Program-made: the position numbers and the translations under genes | NCBI RefSeq assembly: GCF_000384295.1 | Contig: NZ_KB913037.1 | Coordinates: forward strand, 10,780,228 to 10,844,227 | Length of the DNA: 64,000 nt | Direction: 5' to 3' | Source of the DNA: Amycolatopsis balhimycina FH 1894 | GTDB lineage: Bacteria; Actinomycetota; Actinomycetes; Mycobacteriales; Pseudonocardiaceae | Notes under the pieces: model-generated | The model's input: only the letters and a program-made list of their open reading frames with translations | Told to the model about the DNA's origin: nothing | Databases searched by the model: none | Shown: positions 36,332-44,524 of the stretch, piece by piece | Layout of the letters: each line of letters opens with the position of its first letter | Position numbering within the stretch: position 1 is the stretch's first letter

Positions 36332-39172
36332 GTGAGGGCGGATTCGGGGAACGAACCGGACGACGACGCGGACGGGCCGCGGTTCCAGGTGCTCGGGCCC
36401 TTCGAGCTGCGGGTGCGCGACCGGGTCCTGGAGCTCGGCGGGTTCCGCATCCGCACGCTGCTCGCCCTGCTCACGGCGAACGCCGGCCGCGTGACCTCGG
36501 TGGGAACGCTCGTCGACGCCCTGTGGGAAGCCGAGGCTCCGCGCGACGCCCACCGGACCGTGCGCAGCTACGTGTCACGGCTGCGCCACTCGCTGGTGCC
36601 GGCGGCCGGGCTGATCACGACCCACCCCGCCGGATACCTGCTGCAGCCGCCACCCGACGCGGTCGACGCCGCCCGGTTCGAGCGGCTGGTCGCGGCCGGG
36701 AGGCGAGTTCTGGCGACCGAGCCGTCGACGGCGGCCGGGCAGCTCACCGCCGCTCTCGAGGTGTGGCGCGGGGACGCCTACGCCGAGTTCCGTGACGTCC
36801 CGCAGCTGCGCGCCGAAGCGACGCGGCTGCACGAACTGCGCCTCGGCGCGGTCGAGGACCGCATCGACGCGGAGCTCGCCACCGGTGTGGGCGCGGGCTT
36901 GGTGGAGGAGCTCACCGGGCTCACCCGGCGCCACCCCGGGCACGAGCGGCTGTGGGGACAGCTGATGACCGCGCTGTACCGGGCGGGCAGGCAGGCCGAC
37001 GCACTCGACACGTTCGCCCGTGCACGCACAGTACTTGTCAAACAATTCGGCCTGGACCCCTCGCCGCGGCTCGTCGAGGTGCACCGGCGGGTGCTGGCGA
37101 ACGACAGCAGGCTCGAGGCGCCCGCCGCGGTGACCGTGCGCGCCGAGCCGGCCCGGTCGGTGCGCAGCGACCTGCCGGGCGACATCGCGGACTTCGCGGG
37201 CCGCGGTGCCGAGCTGGACCGGCTGCTCGGGAGCGGGCTCGACGCGGCCCCGCTGGCCATGGTCATCGAGGCGCTGGACGGCATGGCGGGCGTCGGCAAG
37301 ACGACGTTGGCGGTGCACGCCGCGCACCGGCTGACCGAGCGCTATCCCGACGCGCAGCTGTTCATCGACCTGCACGGCCACACACCGGGCCAGTCGCCGA
37401 TCGCCCCGACGGCCGCGTTGGACAGCTTGCTGCGGGCGCTCGGTGTGTCGGGCGAGCGGATCCCCGCCGACCTGGACGCGCGTGCCGCGTTGTGGCGCGC
37501 CGAACTGGCGGCGCGCTCGGTGCTCGTCCTGCTGGACAATGCCGCCGACGCCGCGCAGGTGCGCCCGCTGCTGCCCGGCACCGCGCGGAGCCTGACGCTG
37601 ATCACCAGCAGGCGCCGGCTGGTCGACCTCGAGTCCGCGCGCACCTTGTCGCTGGACGTGCTGCCGGTGGCCGACGCGGTCGCGCTGTTCGCCGGTGTCG
37701 TCGGTGACGAGCGGGCGACCGCCGAGGCCGACGCGGTCCGCGACGTCGTCGAGCGGTGCGGCCACCTGCCGCTGGCGATCCGCATCGCCGCCGCGCGGCT
37801 GCGCTCGAGACCCGCGTGGACCGTGCGCTACCTGGCGGACCGGCTGGGGGAGGCCTGCTCCACGCTGGCCGAGCTCTCGGTGGGGGACCGCAGCGTCGGG
37901 GCCGCGTTCGCGTTGTCCTACGAGCGGCTGGACGAGCCGCGGCGGCGGATGTTCCGGCTGCTCGGGGTGCATCCCGCCACGGAGATCGACGTGCCGGCGG
38001 CGGCCGCCCTCGCCGGGGTGTCGCGCGCCGAGGCGAACGCGCTGCTGGAAAGCCTCGTCGACGACCACCTGGTGCAGCAGCCGGTCACCGGCCGGTACCG
38101 GCTCCACGACCTGGTCCGCCGGCACGCGTGCGCCGTCGCGCTGACCGAGGAGCCGGAGCCGGCCCGGGCCGAGGCCCTGCGCCGGGTCGTGGACTTCTAC
38201 CTCCACACCGCCTACGCGGCCAGCCGCCTGCTCGACCAGCAGCACCCGCCCATCGACCTGGGCGAGCCGGCCGCCGGCTGCGTCCCGGTCGCCTTGCCGG
38301 ACGACGTCGCGGCGATGGCGTGGTTCGACACCAACCACCGGTGCGTGGTGGCCGCGCGGGTGGCGGCCGAGAACGCGGGCAGGGACACCGCCGTCTGGCA
38401 GCTGGCCTGGACGCTGGACAACTTCCACTACCGGCGCGGCCACCTGCACGAGAACATCGACGCCTGGCGCGCGGGCCTGGCGGCGGCCGAACGGCTGGAC
38501 AACGCCGGTGTCCAGGCCCGCGCGCACCGGCGGCTCGGCCTGGTCTACGCCCCGCTCGGCCGTCGGGAAGAGGCGCTGGCCCACCTGAACCGGTCGTTGG
38601 CGCTGTCCGAGCGCATCGGCGACACGCTGGGGCAGGCCGGTGCCCACTTCGTGCTGGCGCTCGCCTGGACCCACCAGGGTGACGATCACCGGGCGCTCAC
38701 CCACGTCACGAGTGCGCGGGATCTCTACCGCGAGGTCGGTGACGAAAAGTGGGAAACCAGGGCGCTCAGCATGATGGGTGCCTGCCACACCCGGCTGGGC
38801 CACCACGTCCGGGCGCGCGCGTACTGCGAATCCGCGCTGGCCCGCTGCCTCGAGCAGAACGACGTCTACGGTCAGGCGGACAGCCTGGACAACCTCGGCG
38901 CGATCGCGGCCGGCACCGGCGACAGTGCCGGGGCCCTGCGCCACTACGAGCGGGCCCTGGACCGCTGGCACCGGCTGGACAACACCTATCGGCAGGCGGC
39001 CACCCTCACCGCGATGGGTGACGCGCACCGAGGCCTCCGGCGGGCCGGCCAGGCCCGGGCGGCCTGGCACCGGGCCGCGGCCCTCTACCGGGATCAGCAC
39101 CTGGACGAAGCCGCGCTGGGAGTCGAGGCGCGGCTGACCCGCACCGGCCCGGAGGGGACCGGCCGGTCCTGA
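36332..39172 (+). CDS. AfsR/SARP-type regulator with NB-ARC and TPR domains
   Basis: 946 aa from GTG 36332. Domains: OmpR/PhoB-like winged helix (about 18-100, FQVLGPFELRV...TLVDALWEAEAPRDAHRTVRSYVSRLR), bacterial transcriptional activation domain (about 105-255, ending FGLDPSPRLVEVHRRVL), NB-ARC ATPase with P-loop GMAGVGKTTLAV (about 315) and LVLLDNAAD, then tetratricopeptide repeats (about 690-940, e.g. RRLGLVYAPLGRREEALAHL). Same architecture as AfsR. Known: SARPs bind heptamer direct repeats and recruit RNA polymerase; the ATPase/TPR half senses signals. Context: it lies between two minus-strand transcription units that carry the same heptamer box, so it is their likely activator. Confidence 0.9.
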   Translation: MRADSGNEPDDDADGPRFQVLGPFELRVRDRVLELGGFRIRTLLALLTANAGRVTSVGTLVDALWEAEAPRDAHRTVRSYVSRLRHSLVPAAGLITTHPAGYLLQPPPDAVDAARFERLVAAGRRVLATEPSTAAGQLTAALEVWRGDAYAEFRDVPQLRAEATRLHELRLGAVEDRIDAELATGVGAGLVEELTGLTRRHPGHERLWGQLMTALYRAGRQADALDTFARARTVLVKQFGLDPSPRLVEVHRRVLANDSRLEAPAAVTVRAEPARSVRSDLPGDIADFAGRGAELDRLLGSGLDAAPLAMVIEALDGMAGVGKTTLAVHAAHRLTERYPDAQLFIDLHGHTPGQSPIAPTAALDSLLRALGVSGERIPADLDARAALWRAELAARSVLVLLDNAADAAQVRPLLPGTARSLTLITSRRRLVDLESARTLSLDVLPVADAVALFAGVVGDERATAEADAVRDVVERCGHLPLAIRIAAARLRSRPAWTVRYLADRLGEACSTLAELSVGDRSVGAAFALSYERLDEPRRRMFRLLGVHPATEIDVPAAAALAGVSRAEANALLESLVDDHLVQQPVTGRYRLHDLVRRHACAVALTEEPEPARAEALRRVVDFYLHTAYAASRLLDQQHPPIDLGEPAAGCVPVALPDDVAAMAWFDTNHRCVVAARVAAENAGRDTAVWQLAWTLDNFHYRRGHLHENIDAWRAGLAAAERLDNAGVQARAHRRLGLVYAPLGRREEALAHLNRSLALSERIGDTLGQAGAHFVLALAWTHQGDDHRALTHVTSARDLYREVGDEKWETRALSMMGACHTRLGHHVRARAYCESALARCLEQNDVYGQADSLDNLGAIAAGTGDSAGALRHYERALDRWHRLDNTYRQAATLTAMGDAHRGLRRAGQARAAWHRAAALYRDQHLDEAALGVEARLTRTGPEGTGRS

Positions 39173-39229
39173 CGACGGCCGGGTCCGCACCGGGCCGCTT
39201 CCGGGCCGTGCGCGTCGCTCGCGGTGCGG

Positions 39230-40003
39230 TCAGGCGCACCAGCCGGTGAACGAGTGGTCCGCCTGGTAGCGGAGGTTCACCGTGCGGGTGTCGGCCGGGA
39301 TCGCGATCGGCCCCGGCCGGTCCGGGTCGAACGCGAAACCGCCACCGACGAAGGTCACGCGCTTCTCCGCCGGATCGGCGGGGCTGTCACCGATGGCCCA
39401 GATCTCGATCGCGGTGACCTTGCGCCCGAAGTGCGCGGCGACGAACAGGTGGTTCCGGCCGTTGCAGGGGATGGATACGTAGTCGTCGTCGGCGGCGGGG
39501 GCCAGCATGGCGAAACCTTCTTCCGATGGTGCGGGCTGGGTGGGGTCGACGCCGGGCCAGTGGTCGGCGACCGACGAGATGTCGTAGCCGGGTGCGACGT
39601 CGCCGCGGTACTGCTTGGCGACCGCACCGGCGGGGATCGTGGGATCGCCGTCGAACTTCGCGATCCAGTAGTGCGGTTCGGCGACACCGGCCCCCCGGAA
39701 GGCCGCCCGGACGGACGGCCAGGTCGAGGCGTTGCAGTAGACCGTCGGATCCGCCCCGGCGGCTCGGCGCAGCCGCACCCAGCCCGGTGCTTGCGCGGGC
39801 GTGGCGTCGCCGGGCTCGACGTCGAGCACGTGGCCGGCGTCGGTCGACGCCTTCTTGACGATGCGGACCTTCACCGCGTGCGGGAATCGCGCCCAGTCCG
39901 CGTCGGTCCAGGGCTCGATCTTGATCTTGTCGACGTATCCGGCGACCATGGCCGCGGTGCGGGGGATGTTCGCCGCTGTGACAGCGTCGTACATGGTGCG
40001 CAT
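39230..40003 (-). CDS. GH25-like (lysozyme/endolysin-type) TIM-barrel protein
   Basis: 257 aa from ATG 40003, with GGAGG four bases upstream. The central part resembles GH25-like or DUF1906-like hydrolases: acidic GHVLDVEPGDATP (candidate catalytic Asp/Glu, about residues 59-65), PTVYCNASTWPSVRAAF, YWIAKFDGDPTIPAGAVAKQY and GYDISSVADHWPGVD. The C-terminal 80 residues form a beta domain (FVAAHFGRKVTAIEIWAIGD). No signal peptide, as in phage endolysins. Inference: peptidoglycan hydrolase or a binding relative of one. The shared SARP box suggests it belongs functionally to the giant-protein operon, perhaps for wall passage or lysis. Confidence 0.65.
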   Translation of the reverse strand: MRTMYDAVTAANIPRTAAMVAGYVDKIKIEPWTDADWARFPHAVKVRIVKKASTDAGHVLDVEPGDATPAQAPGWVRLRRAAGADPTVYCNASTWPSVRAAFRGAGVAEPHYWIAKFDGDPTIPAGAVAKQYRGDVAPGYDISSVADHWPGVDPTQPAPSEEGFAMLAPAADDDYVSIPCNGRNHLFVAAHFGRKVTAIEIWAIGDSPADPAEKRVTFVGGGFAFDPDRPGPIAIPADTRTVNLRYQADHSFTGWCA

Positions 40004-40050
40004 GCTGCCTCCGTTCTCCAGTTCCGGGCCGGGTTCGGCGAGTCCCACGG

Positions 40051-40079
40051 TGTCAAGGCGCGTCCACAAACCGTCGACA
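40051..40079 (-). promoter_or_regulatory. Second SARP-type heptamer box, upstream of GH25-like gene
   Basis: GTCGACA (40073-40079), GTCCACA (40062-40068) and a weaker TGTCAAG (40051-40057), period 11 bp. The two outer repeats match the operon box in 16 of 18 positions. The box starts 48 bp from ATG 40003, the same distance as in the operon promoter. On the minus strand the weak repeat reads CTTGACA and could double as a -35. Confidence 0.7.
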
Positions 40080-40945
40080 CCGCCGGCCGGGCCACGGTCC
40101 TGCCGCCCGTCATGGACAACGGGGTGCCGGCCTGGTGGGCCGTCCACAGTGGATCGGCCGGCCCGGATCCGATGGTGTCCGCCGGATCGTCCGGCTCGAA
40201 GGCGCCGACCGGTCACGGGCGCGCTGCTCATCCACGGGCACCTCGACGCCGAGGCCGCCGACCCGTCGGTGTTCCGCTCCGTGGACCTGCTGGGCCGCGA
40301 AGTGGATCCCGAGAATGCCCGCCGGGCTGCGCCGGCGCGGGCGTCACCGGATTGCGGCTACACCTCCGAGACGACCGCGGCGGGAACTTGCCGTTCGCGC
40401 GGAGACCGCCTCGCCACCCTCGGCTTGCCGCTTCTGCGCCTTCGCCGTGAAACTTACCCACGTCGCCCGTGCCGGCCTCCGCGCGTCCGGACCGGTACCC
40501 GGCACTGGGCGCAGCACCTCGCGAAAGCGTTCACCCGGCTCCGCGCATCCCCCGGCCCACCGGATCCGGCGCCTGCCGGGACGCTCGCACCACGATTTCC
40601 CGCCGGAAACCGGCCACGGCAGCGGCTTCCGAAACCCGCGGCTTCAGGCAAAGATCGAATCGGGAACTCGCTGAACGGGCTATCGCGCTGGACCATTGAT
40701 TACCCGGATTTGGTTGCGCTGAAATAACAGTCGCTCGTCGATTATAGTTGATCTCCGTGAACGGGTGCCCCGGTGTGCGGAAGGGAGTTCGCCGCCTTCG
40801 CCCGCTCTGCGGTGTGTTGCTTAATCACGGTCGAATCAGCGAAGATCGCGGGAGGTCACGGATCAGTGTCGGCTGCTCGCCAGGCTGGTTCGAACAGCCG
40901 GATCCGGACCTGGGGGTGGCGTTGGATCTCAGGGGGAGAGACTGC
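40080..40945. other. Gene-poor boundary region
   Basis: No convincing gene. Several frames are open but lack start signals and family resemblance; one plus-strand frame near 40210-40330 reads like part of a protein (ALLIHGHLDAEAADPS, then FRSVDLLGREVDPENARR) and may be a decayed fragment. GC falls sharply at 40660-40760, with TATAGT at 40743-40748 as a possible -10 for the StrR-like gene 200 bp further on. A GTTCGAAC-centred near-palindrome lies at 40883-40899. This stretch separates the SARP regulon from the NRPS cluster. Confidence 0.5.
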
Positions 40946-42019
40946 ATGATCGACCTGAATGCACGTTCGTTGCGCTCAGCGACCGCACATCAGGAAATGG
41001 TGACGATACCGATCCTGTCCTTGCGTCCCGGTGAGTCGCCACGGCTGAGAGGTGAGGACAAGAGGCATGTCGCGCGGCTGGCGGAGACGGATTCGCCGTT
41101 GCCGCCCATCCTGGTCGACCGGCGCACCATGCGGGTCATCGACGGGATGCACCGGTTGATGGCGGCCTCCATGCGCGGCCAGGACACGATCGACGTCGAA
41201 TTCTTCGACGGCGATCCCGAAGATGCCTTCCTGCAGGCCGTGCGGGCGAACGTCACGCATGGTTTCCCGTTGTCCCAGGCCGATCGCCGGGCCGCCGCGA
41301 TCCGGATCGTCGCTACGCATCCCCGCCTGTCGGATCGGGCCATTGCCGAGGTCACGGGCCTGGGCGCCAGGACCGTGGCGTCGATCCGGCGGTCCAGTGG
41401 CCCGGCGCCGGAGGCGGCGACCCGGATCGGCAGGGACGGCAAGGTGCGTCCGCTGGACAGCGGGGAGGGGCGGCGGCGAACGGCGGAGTTCATCGCCATG
41501 AACCCGAACGCCTCTCTGCGGGAGGTCGCGCGGGGCGCCGGTGTTTCCCCCGGTACCGCCCGGGCCGTCCGCCAGCGGCTCGAACGCGGTGAAGAGCCGG
41601 TACTGCCCCAGCCGCGGCGGAGCGGGACGACGGCGAAGGCCGGGAAGGAGGCCGGGCCGGCCGAGCCTGCGGACGGCGAACCCGGCACGGCAGCCGGTGC
41701 GGGAGTGGACGAGGGAGCCGCCGAGCCGCCGGTCACGGAGCACGAAGCGGCCCTGTTCGCCCTGGACAAGCTGGTGCGTGATCCGTCCCTGCGGCACAAC
41801 GAACAAGGCAGGCGGCTCCTGCGGCTCCTCCAGCACACCGCAGCCGAGGCCAAGGACTGGCTCGGGGCCGCCGAGGCCGTTCCGCCCCATTGCCTGGCGA
41901 CGATCACGAGCGTGGCCCGCCACTTTTCGGCGATGTGGCTTTCCTTCGCGGAGGAACTCGACGACCGTGCGGTGATCGCCGACCCGTGGGGAGACCGCCC
42001 GGCAGACGTCACGAAGTGA
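40946..42019 (+). CDS. StrR-family (ParB-like) cluster activator 1
   Basis: 357 aa from ATG 40946 (AGGGGGAG upstream). ParB/sulfiredoxin-like N-terminal domain: PGESPRLRGEDKRHVARLAE, PPILVDRRTMRVIDGMHRLMAA (about 55-80), FFDGDPEDAFLQAVRANVTHGFPLS, then helix-turn-helix segments (LSDRAIAEVTGLGARTVASIRR and SLREVARGAGVSPGTARAV), an Ala/Glu linker and a C-terminal helical domain. Known: StrR, Bbr and relatives activate streptomycin and glycopeptide clusters. Inference: activator of the lipopeptide cluster to its right. Compared with the second copy it has a longer acidic linker. Confidence 0.88.
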   Translation: MIDLNARSLRSATAHQEMVTIPILSLRPGESPRLRGEDKRHVARLAETDSPLPPILVDRRTMRVIDGMHRLMAASMRGQDTIDVEFFDGDPEDAFLQAVRANVTHGFPLSQADRRAAAIRIVATHPRLSDRAIAEVTGLGARTVASIRRSSGPAPEAATRIGRDGKVRPLDSGEGRRRTAEFIAMNPNASLREVARGAGVSPGTARAVRQRLERGEEPVLPQPRRSGTTAKAGKEAGPAEPADGEPGTAAGAGVDEGAAEPPVTEHEAALFALDKLVRDPSLRHNEQGRRLLRLLQHTAAEAKDWLGAAEAVPPHCLATITSVARHFSAMWLSFAEELDDRAVIADPWGDRPADVTK

Positions 42020-42177
42020 CCGCCTGGCGACTCCGAGGCCGCGGTTCGTCGCGGGCCGAATGCGCGGCGGCGCGTCCTGGCCTCGTATCGCGTACGGCGA
42101 AATTGTGAGCTCCGCCGCGGCAAAGTTTCGATGATTTCGTCGTACTGATTGACGGTGTGCCAATTATTTCCCGTGTT

Positions 42178-42213
42178 CGTGTTCAACTGCGCGGATGATG
42201 GCAGTTGAACACG
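42178..42213. promoter_or_regulatory. Perfect palindrome, StrR-type operator candidate
   Basis: Arms CGTGTTCAACTGC (42178-42190) and GCAGTTGAACACG (42201-42213), 13 bp each and perfectly complementary, with a 10-bp spacer. The inner GTTCAACTG/CAGTTGAAC halves match the published StrR half-site (GTTCRACTG), here with 12 bp between them. It lies 83 bp upstream of the second StrR-like gene, fitting auto- or cross-regulation. Confidence 0.7.
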
Positions 42214-42295
42214 GTGACGACCGGCCGGCCGCTGGGGCAGGGTGGTTCATTGCCCGCGAGAGCGCGGTTCGGGCGAAATTCCGAAGGAGGGGGCA

Positions 42296-43258
42296 TTGCA
42301 GTTCGCGCCGCGTCACACCGATCTGCATTCGACAGAAGAAGTAAGAATCAGTGTGTTGTCCATGGGGGGCTCTCCGCGACTCGGCGGCGAGAATCCGGAG
42401 CACGTGGAGATGCTGGTCGCCGCCAGTGCGTCACTGCCGCCGATCGTGGTGCACCGGCCCACCATGCGGGTCATCGACGGTATGCACCGGCTCCGCGCCG
42501 CAATGCTGGCCGGCCGGACGACGATCGCGGTGCGGTTTTTCGACGGCACCGAGGACGACGCCTTCATCCTGGCCGTGGAATCCAATATCGCGCACGGCCT
42601 GCCGCTGTCGTCCGCCGATCGCCGACGGGCCGCCGAGCGCATCGTCGCGACTCACGGCCGCTGGTCCGATCGGATGATCGCGTCGGTGGCCGGCATCTCC
42701 ACCAAGACGGTTGCCGAGATCCGCCGGGGTGCCGGCGACGGTGTGGCGGCCGTCCCGGCCCGCATCGGCCGGGACGGCCGGGTCCGGTCCGTCGACGTGA
42801 GTGCGGGCCGCAGGCTGGCCCACGAGCTGATCGTCGGTGATCCCAGCCTGTCGTTGCGCCAGGTCGCCCGCGCGGCGGGGATCTCCGCGGAGACCGTGCG
42901 GGACGTCAAGCACCGGTTGCTGCGCGGTGAGGACCCGGTGCCGCGGAAGCGGCAGGGGAAGCTCGCGGGAGAGGCCGAGGGCCGGTCCGCCGGGTCCGTC
43001 GCCGGCTGGCGTGAGGTGAAGCCGCCGCCGGCCATCGTGATGGCGCGGCTGAAAGCCGATCCCGCGCTGCGCCTCAACGAGAGCGGGCGTGATCTGCTGC
43101 GGCTGCTGAACATCCACATGGTCCGGTCGGAGGACTGGAACAGGATCATCGACAGCGTGCCGCCGCACAGCACGGAAAGTATTGCCGAGCTGGCGCGTTT
43201 CTGTGCCGATAAATGGTCTGAAATCGCAGCTCGTATCGCAGAGAAAGGGGTTGGCTAG
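42296..43258 (+). CDS. StrR-family (ParB-like) cluster activator 2
   Basis: 320 aa from TTG 42296, chosen because GGAGGGGG lies directly upstream and the protein then opens FAPRHTDLHSTEEVRI, like known StrR proteins. Same layout as the gene before it: LPPIVVHRPTMRVIDGMHRLRAA, FFDGTEDDAFILAVESNIAHGLPLS, two helix-turn-helix segments (WSDRMIASVAGISTKTVAEI and SLRQVARAAGISAETVRDV) and a helical C-terminus. It is closer in sequence feel to Bbr-type glycopeptide regulators than copy 1. The palindrome at 42178-42213 probably controls it. HmaS follows 63 bp downstream. Confidence 0.9.
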   Translation: MQFAPRHTDLHSTEEVRISVLSMGGSPRLGGENPEHVEMLVAASASLPPIVVHRPTMRVIDGMHRLRAAMLAGRTTIAVRFFDGTEDDAFILAVESNIAHGLPLSSADRRRAAERIVATHGRWSDRMIASVAGISTKTVAEIRRGAGDGVAAVPARIGRDGRVRSVDVSAGRRLAHELIVGDPSLSLRQVARAAGISAETVRDVKHRLLRGEDPVPRKRQGKLAGEAEGRSAGSVAGWREVKPPPAIVMARLKADPALRLNESGRDLLRLLNIHMVRSEDWNRIIDSVPPHSTESIAELARFCADKWSEIAARIAEKGVG

Positions 43259-43321
43259 GCGTGGCGCATTGCGCGCCTGCCTCGTCGGTTATTTTTCGAG
43301 AATCAGCACGGAGGTGTCAGG

Positions 43322-44395
43322 GTGGAAATAGAATCAGTCGATCACGTGGAACTGTTCGTCGAAGATGCGGAGGGAACAGCGGCGAGGTTGTGCGGCTCCT
43401 TCGGGTTCGCGCTCGCCGGCCGGGGTCGCGCGAGCACGGGCTTGCGCGGTTGCGAGTCGGTGTTCTTGCGTCAGAACGACATCGCGCTGCTGCTGACCAC
43501 GGCCACCAGCCCGGACCACCGCGCGGCCGAATACGTGCGGCACCACGGCGACGGCGTCGGGGTGATCGGCATCGGGGTCGACGACGCACACGCCGCGTTC
43601 GCCGCGGCGGTGGAACGCGGGGCCGTCCCCGTGGCCCCGCCCGAGGAGTTCGGGCCCGCGGGCGCGCGGGTCACGTTCGCGTCCGTGCTCGGTCTCGGCG
43701 ACATCGAGCACCGCTTCGTTTCTCGTGAGCAGCCAGGGGGTCCGTTCGCGCCGGCCATCGAAGAGATCGGTCCCGGCTCGCCCGGCGGCCTGCTGCGGCG
43801 GGTCGACCACTTCGCGGTGTGTGTACCCGCCGGTGAGCTGGACGAAGCCGTCCGCCGTTACCAGGAGATCTTCGACCTCACCCAGATCTTCGAAGAACGG
43901 ATCATCGTCGGTTCGCAGGCGATGGACTCGAAGGTCGTCCAGAGCCGGTCCGGGATGCTGACGTTCACCGTCATCCAGCCCGACACCACACGCGATCCCG
44001 GCCAGATCGACGCCTTCGTCGAGGCACACGGAGGGGCCGGCGTGCAGCATGTCGCCTTCCTCACCGGCGACATCACGGCCGCGGTGCGCGCCGGCGCGGA
44101 GCGCGGTCTGCGTTTCCTGTCCACGCCACCGAGCTACTACGAGGCGCTCCCCGCCCGGCTCGGCGAGATAGGCGTGCCGCTCGACGAGCTGAGGGCGCTC
44201 GACATCCTCGCCGACCGCGACCACACGGGCGTCATGTTCCAGATCTTCACGGAGTCGACGCACCCGCGGCGGACTCTCTTCTACGAGCTGATCGACCGCC
44301 GCGGAGCCAGGACGTTCGGCAGCAACAACATCCACGCCCTGTACGAGGCCGTCGAGCGCCAGCACGCGGCGGACGCGGCGGGCCGCCGTCCCTGA
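43322..44395 (+). CDS. hmaS: 4-hydroxymandelate synthase
   Basis: 357 aa from GTG 43322. Two-domain vicinal-oxygen-chelate dioxygenase of the HPPD/HmaS family. Iron ligands: His in RVDHFAVCV (about residue 162), His in GVQHVAFL (about 242) and Glu in FYELIDRRG (about 321). The stretch QAMDSKVVQSRSGMLTFTVIQP fits HmaS better than plant or bacterial HPPD. Reaction: 4-hydroxyphenylpyruvate + O2 to 4-hydroxymandelate + CO2. First enzyme of 4-hydroxyphenylglycine (Hpg) synthesis. It is followed by the HmO-HpgT fusion; prephenate dehydrogenase, the usual fourth gene, is not in this window. Confidence 0.9.
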   Translation: MEIESVDHVELFVEDAEGTAARLCGSFGFALAGRGRASTGLRGCESVFLRQNDIALLLTTATSPDHRAAEYVRHHGDGVGVIGIGVDDAHAAFAAAVERGAVPVAPPEEFGPAGARVTFASVLGLGDIEHRFVSREQPGGPFAPAIEEIGPGSPGGLLRRVDHFAVCVPAGELDEAVRRYQEIFDLTQIFEERIIVGSQAMDSKVVQSRSGMLTFTVIQPDTTRDPGQIDAFVEAHGGAGVQHVAFLTGDITAAVRAGAERGLRFLSTPPSYYEALPARLGEIGVPLDELRALDILADRDHTGVMFQIFTESTHPRRTLFYELIDRRGARTFGSNNIHALYEAVERQHAADAAGRRP

Positions 44396-44524
44396 AACAC
44401 CAGGCGCGTTTCGGGCGTGCTCGGGCACCGAGGGCGAGCCGTCCGCCCCCGGCGATCGAAGATCGGACACGAGGTGCGGACCAGGAGCAGGACCGGCGCC
44501 GTGCCACCGGGAACGGGAGCTGTT

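Noticed and set aside
39173..39229. Terminator between convergent SARP and GH25-like genes
   Set aside because: GC-rich repeats are present but no clean stem with a T-run was found.
40883..40899. GTTCGAAC near-palindrome as a StrR site
   Set aside because: Half-sites are adjacent without the usual spacer, unlike the known StrR operator.
40080..40945. Several open frames in the boundary region
   Set aside because: No ribosome-binding site, no family resemblance, mutual overlap in several frames; treated as non-coding or decayed.
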